A stretch of 64,000 nucleotides of DNA, from positions 32,145,501 to 32,209,500 of the forward strand of contig NC_088915.1 of the NCBI RefSeq assembly GCF_963576675.1, written 5' to 3'. The stretch is from Euphorbia lathyris. Its lineage: Eukaryota; Streptophyta; Magnoliopsida; Malpighiales; Euphorbiaceae. This document shows positions 57,686 through 64,000 of the stretch, one piece after another. The notes under the pieces were generated by a model that did no database searches, had not been told where the DNA came from, and saw only the letters and a list, made by a program, of their open reading frames with translations. A program made the position numbers and the translations under genes. Within the stretch, counting starts at the first letter, position 1; each line of letters opens with the position of its first letter.

Positions 57686-60600
57686 AGCCTTAGGAGTTGA
57701 GAATGTGACAATAATTGATAATGTGACAATAATTGCAAAATTTAATCCTACAACTCCTAATTGCATTTTAGGGAACTTTAGAAGTTGTAGTTAATAGCCT
57801 GCAATGCCACCAAAACCCAGTTCACGATATTATATGTTTTTCCAAGAGAACAAGAGTTGAGAAGCTACAAATAATCAACAAACTCATAAATCATTTGAGG
57901 ATCAGGTTGAGCATCAACTCAACTATTATTGTATTTCTTAAATACCAAGGTTACACTAATATAATATTATTATGAATTCACTATTCAGTTGCAACTTGCA
58001 AGCTAGAGACTGCTTTGACTGACCAAGCACTTTTGTACGTGCTATCCTCCATTAGTGAGATAAGATTAAGTGCTATTAAAAGCAATGTTGATATAAAGAG
58101 CAATTAAAGTTTTTCTTAGAGAGTTCATAGACAAATATATTTTGATTGCAGCTAACAAAATTCAGGCTTTACAAATTACATTAGTGAAGTAATTTGAAGA
58201 GAAACAAATGACAAGTGGGACTGAGGAGAAGAATTTAGGTGAGAAACCAAGGAAAGAGATCAGAATTAGAAAGCAGACAGAGTGAAGTCGAATGGGAAAA
58301 ACAAAAAGAAAGAGAGTTTTCATGAACTTATTGCCTATCACATGTTACAATGAAAGTATAAAATCACACTGACGAGAACTATTTACTACTATGATATCAG
58401 CTACCTTGCTATTCAATAATCATATTAATTGATGACAAAATAATAAAGAAATAATTATGACATATTCGGAATCATACTAAAGTAACTATGAATAATGAAG
58501 CATATATTTACCCAAGGTCTAGCTCTTCAACTTTCCAAATTTATTATATCAAGTAATCAACCTAAAGCTCAATTGAAATTTTCAATGTCCAATGGAAGCA
58601 CATTACAACCTGAATACAAAAGGCATGGATATCCTACTTTAGGAAATATGATATAAATATCAGTTCGTATAAAGAAGCATAGGGAAGAGTTAATTAATAA
58701 AAGTGGCATGCAACAAACAATAATAAAAAAAAAAAGGGCGGCCCGGTCGCACTACGCGTCCCCGCTGAGCGAGGGTCCGGGGAGGGGTCCCACCACAAGG
58801 GTGTACTGGGGGCAAGCCTTCCCATGCCAATTTATTTGGCAAGAGGCCGCTCCTAAGACTCGAACCCGTGACCTCTTGGTCACACGACAACAACGTTTAC
58901 CGTTGCAACAAACAATATATTAAAAAAATACACCAACTGACGGAGCATAGCAAGAAAGACTCGAGCATTTCTTACTATTCCAACTTCCAAGTAAGGTATC
59001 CCATTTACAAAGGTGCTGGCTTTTTGTGCTTAAGCTTATAATACCTTGTTTGGTGGCAAGACCAACAAGTCCTCATTTTTTCAGTTATTCGTCTCACATG
59101 AAAGATTATTTCACTTAAAAGCTATTGTTATCTACCAAATCAGTTTAAAGTTTAAAACAGGAAAAACATGGATTTAAATCACTAAAAGACCAAGGTCATG
59201 ACCCCTTCACTTTCCTATCTCTTCAACATTGAAGACAAATTTTGCAGCTTGGGAAGCCGCATGTTCCTTTATTAGTTAAACTCTTAAGCCATACTGCTTC
59301 AGTTAGATTAATGTTACTTCATCTAAATATGTTTATGCGCCACCATAACTCCTCTTAATACCTCTCTGCTCAAAACATAAAATAACATTTTTCATATAAC
59401 CTTTTCAACCGTTAACATATTCTTCGTTTTTTTTTCTCCTGCGAAAAGACATAACTGGATCCTTTTTTTCTATATATTTGACCAATTAAACTTTTTATAT
59501 TTATTTTGCATGATATTATATAAATGATAACATTTTGTTCATGGTTATTAGTTCCATTATAGTTTATATTTGAATATTATATTCTGGAATCATTTTATGA
59601 TTTTTAAGAACGCCTTCAATTAGGCCTTTTATTTGAGCACTTTAAGCATTGGAAAGATAGATGACCTTGAATGTGCCTTATTCAATTTGACAAGAAGTTG
59701 ATGCATGTGCTTAAATATTCTATTCATGTAAAAACCAGACCTATGCATTAGGAGGATTGAGTTTAAGTAGGCCTCAGATTGTCTTGGAATTTCTATGCCT
59801 TTAGGCCAGGCATAATTTTTCTAACAGAGCACAAGTCAAAAACATAAATTATTACCAAATACGCATTTATGTTTTTATCAGAGGGAATGAGTTCCAAAAT
59901 CCTATCACTTTTTTATTTGATGAAAGGAATCCTACCACTTCACTAGAAGCCAATTTTTGGTTCAAGTAGGATCTAAGGGATAGATCTATTTACTGGCTGG
60001 GGCATACCTAGTTTCTCTTAAGGTTGTTTGCACTGGCCACAAATGCTACGGCAAGGCCTTATTTCTTATACAAAATCTTGCAATAACACCAAAAAAAATA
60101 TTGAAATAAATGTGAATTTCTAGAGAGCCATGTTGGGGCCTAAACAAAAAGCAGGCACATATAGTCAGGCCATGATTGGGTGCCAAAAATAAATATCCTG
60201 TTCAAGACCAGTCAATTAGCATTCAGGTTCAGGCCCTTAAGCGATCTACTAGATGACAAATTCTATGTCCTCCCCAATGTTTTAGTGGTTGGATACTTGA
60301 CTCGTATTGAGCATATTAACAGGTTCATGAAACACCCAAGCATTTTTTAAAGGTTAAACAAGAAAAGGTAATATTAGATATTAACAAAAACATATTTGAT
60401 ATACTCTTTTATGTAAAAAATGATTAGATAAACATAAATCTCAAAAGCTAGAACTTGATTAGCTACTATAATCAGCTTACAATAACTAAATCATAAAATC
60501 AAGCACATTCCATAATCAGCTTACAATAACTAAACCATAAAATCGAGCATCAGATATTTAATCATCATTTGGCATGATGGAATGAAGGGGAAACTCTGGA

Positions 60601-62116
60601 TCCTTAGAGACAATTTTTGACTGAAGAAAAACTAAGACCTAATCCTCAGCATTCATGTATATTCCAATTGTTTATTTATGATTGGGCTGGACACCTTTCA
60701 GCATTGAAGTCATAAATGCTTGACAAACCAAAAAAATATAATAACAAGGAAAACGACAAGAGCTTCACAACATTGCTAAGAAAAGACGATGAATAAAGAA
60801 CCTGATCTATCATAAATTAAGACAAAGCTCAAATGTGCCACATGCTCACTAACCTGAGAAGGAAATGCAGACTTGAATGCCTTTGGTTCAATGTTATAAC
60901 CCCCAGGTCCTGCAGCTTTATATATCCCATACAACAGTTTCAAATCAACATCAAACAAAAATAGTTTCATTCCTTTGCTAATCTTTAGAACTTCATCTCT
61001 TTTATTTGAAGGCAACCCCAAAATCTTATATCGATAGCAATCCTTCTTTGTCTTAGCACTGCACATAAATATCATCCCCATAACCTTAGCCTTCTTTGCT
61101 ATAGTTTGGTTTGAAGATTCTGGGTTGTTCATGTCCTTGACAATAACTTCATTTACATCCCACAAAACTATGCTCTTCTTTAAACCTTTTTTCTTCTCAT
61201 AAATCTCTTCTACTTGTTTTTCATCCTTCATGCCTTCTTTTGCAGCTTCCTTATGCACCACTCCACCATCACCATTTTCCTTATCGTTTGGCTCCTCATA
61301 ACATGTATCCTTGACAATAACTTCTGCCATACGCTTCAGAGCCATCTTCTTCTTTAACCCTTTTCCTCCCCTAAGTCTTCTGCCTATTTTCTTCTCGGAA
61401 ATGTCATCAATTTTTTCTTCACTACACATCCCACTATTTTCATCTTCTTTCTCCAATACTTTTTCACTAACATTCTTTTCGTTATCCAAATCATTCATTA
61501 TTTGAAGGTTCTTGTTCAAAGATTCTCGGAGATTCTTATCCTTGACAATTACTTCATTCATACCCTCTGAAACTATTTTCTTTGAGCCTTTTTTCAACTT
61601 TTTCCTCAACTTTACTCTTTTCTTCTTTGGAATAACTTCTACTTGTTCTTCATTCTTCACCTCTTCTTTTGCATCTTCTTCATGAACCACTTCATCATCC
61701 ACAAGATCTACAATATTCTGCTCCTCTGATGTATGGGCTGTATGCCTAGTAAATGTAAGAACATCAGATTCTTCTGCAAATTCGTCCTTCTCTTTTCCAT
61801 CTAGAATCAAACTTGGTTCATAAAAATTCAGCTTTATTTGCTTCGGAGAAGCTAGTACAGTTTCCGCATCTGTTGCCTTATCAACACTCATCTTTACCTC
61901 CAAATCTTCTTCCTCACCGCCAATAACCATATCAGACACTATTGAATATTCTTCCTTTTCTTTTCCACCAAGAATAAAAAATAATTCTTCATCATTATCA
62001 ACAATTTCATTATAGATACACGTACTAGTATGTTCAATTTCCATCTCATCTTCCATATTGCCGTAATTAGTTTTTGACATGGAGCTAGAACCAGCCTCAC
62101 CTTCCATTGCATCCAT
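56611..62116 (-). CDS. DCD (development and cell death) domain protein
   Basis: Three coding exons on the minus strand: 62116-60854, 57566-57450 and 57342-56611 (1263 + 117 + 732 nt, 703 residues, all junctions in phase 0). Donors are GTTAGT and GTTTTG; acceptors are TTTTGGTAG and TCTAACAG. Residues 1-340 are acidic and Lys-rich with three VIVKD repeats (about 189, 266, 324) each after a KK-rich patch, including the NLS-like [17 protein letters not shown]. The DCD domain (about 345-460) starts [20 protein letters not shown], has [19 protein letters not shown] and [17 protein letters not shown], and continues over both splice sites as [20 protein letters not shown] then [12 protein letters not shown]. 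The C-terminal 240 residues are rich in Arg, Asp, His and Tyr. Plant DCD proteins are linked to stress and cell-death responses. The precise role here is not evident. This is the only intact host gene in the window. Confidence 0.93.
57643..57731 (-). repeat. (CAA)n run with RTE-like tail and repeated flank
   Basis: ATTGATAATGTGACAA, then about 9 CAA units and AGCCTTA, then TTGAGAATGTGACAA and again ATTGATAATGTGACAA. (CAA)n plus AGCCTTA read in reverse (TAAGGCT(TTG)n) is the typical 3' end of plant RTE LINEs, so this may be an extremely short RTE insertion. It lies in intron 1 of the DCD gene. Confidence 0.45.
58709..58917 (-). mobile_element. Au-like SINE in DCD intron 1, 14-bp TSD
   Basis: The body 58723-58903 is on the minus strand. 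It has a B box GGGTTCGAGTC, then GAGCGGCCTCTTGCCAAAT, GGGAAGGCTTGCCCCC, AGTACACCCTTGTGGTGGG and CGCTCAGCGGGGACGCGTAG, and ends in a T/A tail. This matches what I know of the Au SINE family of angiosperms. TGCAACAAACAATA flanks both sides (58709-58722, 58904-58917). It sits in the same orientation as the gene. Confidence 0.93.
60468..60549. repeat. Tandem duplication, 44-bp offset, in DCD intron 1
   Basis: ATAATCAGCTTACAATAACT, then AAATCATAAAATCAAGCA, occurs at 60468 and 60512 with a few differences. Confidence 0.9.
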
Positions 62117-62178
62117 ATAACACTCTGTATAATAATATCAAAGCAAGTAGAGATCCCATGAGATTCAATAACAAAAAC
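62117..62178 (-). promoter_or_regulatory. DCD gene 5' UTR with probable intron acceptor
   Basis: TTGATATTATTATACAG ends at 62125 on the minus strand, eight bases before the start codon. A 5'-UTR intron is likely, with the first exon further right. Confidence 0.5.
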
Positions 62179-62810
62179 CATAGTTGTTAAAGTCGCAAGG
62201 CGCGCTAAGGCGCTAAGGGGTCCTGGAGCCTAGGCTCAAGGCTCAAGGCGAGGAGCGTGAACACGAAGCGCATAAAATAAATAAATATATATACTCTTTT
62301 ACTAGTTAAGCATAAACCAAAAAAAACACACTTATGACCACACAAACAAAACAAAACCACATACAAACATAATACTAAATCATAAATGTCAGAAACACCA
62401 AGTTAAGTTCATACTACATAGAGACGTTAACATATACTTAACATCTTACCCTGAGTACCTAACTATAACTAATACTACTAAACTAATAACCATTCACTGT
62501 TTTACTTCAGTTTGTGGAGGAGACTCTTCTTTCTTTACGTGACTGCTCTTAATCCTTCTCTATTCTTTCTATATTTAGTTATGACTCTTGATATTCTTAT
62601 TTAGATTAAGGGTTAAGATTAATCTTATTTAAATTAGATTAGTGGTTGAGATTAATCAAACATTTATTTTACAGAAAATAGGAAAAGGAAAAAAAAAACC
62701 CTAGTGAAAACCCCTCAGGCAGCCTTTTGTACAGCGCCTCGCTTTCTGCATTCAAGGCTCAAGACCTTGAGCCTTGAGTGAAGCGCACCTTTAACAACTA
62801 TGGCCAAAAC
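62171..62810. mobile_element. Non-autonomous hAT element just upstream of the DCD start codon
   Basis: 62179-62802 has ends CATAGTTGTTAAAGTCGCAAG and (reverse strand) CATAGTTGTTAAAGGTGCGC, with GGCTCAAGG words next to both. Flanks ACAAAAAC and GCCAAAAC match at 6 of 8. It begins 63 bp upstream of the DCD start codon, probably inside a 5'-UTR intron. Confidence 0.8.
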
Positions 62811-63136
62811 AATCCTAACTTTTCTCATCCTTTTCCAACATATGTTGATTAATTTTGCTGTCTTATCCTAAAATATAACATTTATTAACAACTCTAGGCT
62901 ATAATGTGTATTATAACTAAAGGATGTCTAAAACCTGCCACATTACCTAAACAAGGATTTTTGTTTATTTCCATCAATAACAACAAAAGATATATTGTTC
63001 TGAAATTTAAATGATATTATTTATCAATTAATTATCAGATAAAATTAATACAAATGTTTTTCTAAGTACAAGAATAAAGGAAAAGAATGTTATCTATGCT
63101 TATTATTAATACTAATAAAACATATACATCTTTTTG
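62811..63136. other. Upstream region of the DCD gene
   Basis: AT-rich. It may hold the first non-coding exon or promoter, but I cannot place it. Confidence 0.4.
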
Positions 63137-63364
63137 CCAATTTATGTTACTATAATTTTTTTTTTATGTTAAAAAACTTTAGGTAAGGGTAAACTACTCA
63201 CTCCCAAGGTCAGGGCAAACCACAGACCTCGATGAGGATTTAAAGTGAAATTTAACAATTACCTACCAATAAGGGCTAAATTTTAACGGAGTGGCGAATC
63301 AAACCTGATATGCAGAGATTCAACTCCTGACAACTCGGACCATTGGCACCAATTTATGTTACTA
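63137..63364 (-). mobile_element. tRNA-derived SINE, minus strand, 16-bp TSD
   Basis: The body 63153-63348 read in reverse has TGGTCCGAGTTGTCAGGAG (A-box-like) and AGGTTTGATTCGCC (B-box-like), then unrelated sequence ending in an A-run (T10 at about 63155-63165 on this strand). CCAATTTATGTTACTA is identical at 63137-63152 and 63349-63364. Confidence 0.88.
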
Positions 63365-64000
63365 AATAGGGTTTATATAACTATACATTTTGGTTCACCA
63401 AATAAGGTAATAAAATTATTGTAAAAGAATAAAGTTTAGGCTAGAGTTCATATTTTTAAGCAAAAGAAAGAATATAACTGGAAAAAAGGGGCATTCTTTA
63501 CTTATTGGGTATCTTATGATATTAAAAACTTTATGCAATATAATACATGGGAAAAAGAACCATATTTAAAAATAGTCTCCCCTTGTTGGGAGTTCAAATA
63601 ATTGATTTCCTATTGCTAATATGCTTATTCGAATTTCCAGAGCATCTGTGCATAACAACAAAGAACCATTCAAGGAATGTAGAAGAGCAAAGATTACGTA
63701 ACTTTGCATTTAGGAATTTGTTATAATTTAAGCATTTATTATCCTCAAATTCAGTTAAATTAGACAGCAAGACAATTTATGCCATTCAAGATTTAGTTAA
63801 ATTCTAGAATTCAGTTAAATTAGATAGCAAGACATTCTCCCATCCAATATGATGTAAGAAGACAAGAACATGGCTGCATTTCAGTTATCCCAAAAAGTGC
63901 TAGCTAGTGTTGTTATATTAGTTAATTGGTAACATGTTAAAATACTGATGTCTATAATGAATGAAAATGAGTCTTAAATTTGTTCATATAAATGCCTAAA
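63365..64000. other. AT-rich region to window end
   Basis: No gene seen. Confidence 0.6.
63748..63834. repeat. Direct repeat, 27-bp unit, 60-bp offset
   Basis: AATTCAGTTAAATTAGA(C/T)AGCAAGACA at 63748 and 63808. Confidence 0.9.

Noticed and set aside
58690..58923. Open frames on both strands
   Set aside because: They lie in the Au-like SINE and its flanks.

Overview
This is a transposon-dense stretch of a flowering-plant nuclear genome, most likely a eudicot. The evidence is AT-rich spacers, GT-AG introns, Ty1/copia and Tat-type Ty3/gypsy elements, L1-type LINEs, tRNA-derived SINEs (one with Au-SINE-like sequence), Stowaway/Tourist-like MITEs, and Mutator-like and hAT elements with target-site duplications. 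I see only one convincing host gene, a DCD-domain protein gene on the minus strand at 56611-62116. Almost everything else is mobile DNA in various stages of decay, often nested.

Layout: 1-2280 is a decayed MULE transposase with SWIM and OTU-protease modules, followed by a GC-rich palindromic array (2473-2688). 3425-8633 is a nearly complete but multiply broken Copia element with ~3% LTR divergence. 9422-9780 is a 5'-truncated LINE with a perfect 15-bp TSD. 9950-14477 is an old reverse-oriented Tat-like gypsy fragment, split by a 1.3-kb foldback Mutator-like element (13057-14354). 15165-20640 holds LINE endonuclease and reverse-transcriptase remnants, another foldback element and a tRNA-derived SINE. 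21393-22364 is a hAT element with a Mutator-type MITE inside it. 22400-32575 is a patchwork of LTR-like sequence, MITEs, two LINE fragments, a Copia fragment and a 1.76-kb Mutator-like element. 32576-34438 is a 5'-truncated LINE. 36563-38194 is a hAT element carrying a Mutator-like element that itself carries a long hairpin. 38280-39901 is a Copia remnant and 40803-41593 another hAT element.

46002-55925 is a young, structurally complete Tat-lineage Ty3/gypsy element: 479-bp LTRs differing at about 3 positions, a 5-bp TSD, and a gag-pol frame with only two nonsense codons. It also has a multi-exon antisense gene between pol and the 3' LTR. It lies just downstream of the DCD gene, whose three coding exons splice into a 703-residue protein. 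That gene's introns and 5' region have absorbed an Au-like SINE, a hAT MITE and perhaps an RTE tail.

The regular theme is nesting. The TSDs allow insertions to be ordered: Mutator-type foldbacks into gypsy, Copia-LTR and hAT sequence; a SINE beside decayed LINE; and a LINE tail with a duplicated target site. All coordinates, TSDs, splice sites and identities were read by eye. Family names rest on recognised motifs, not database searches.
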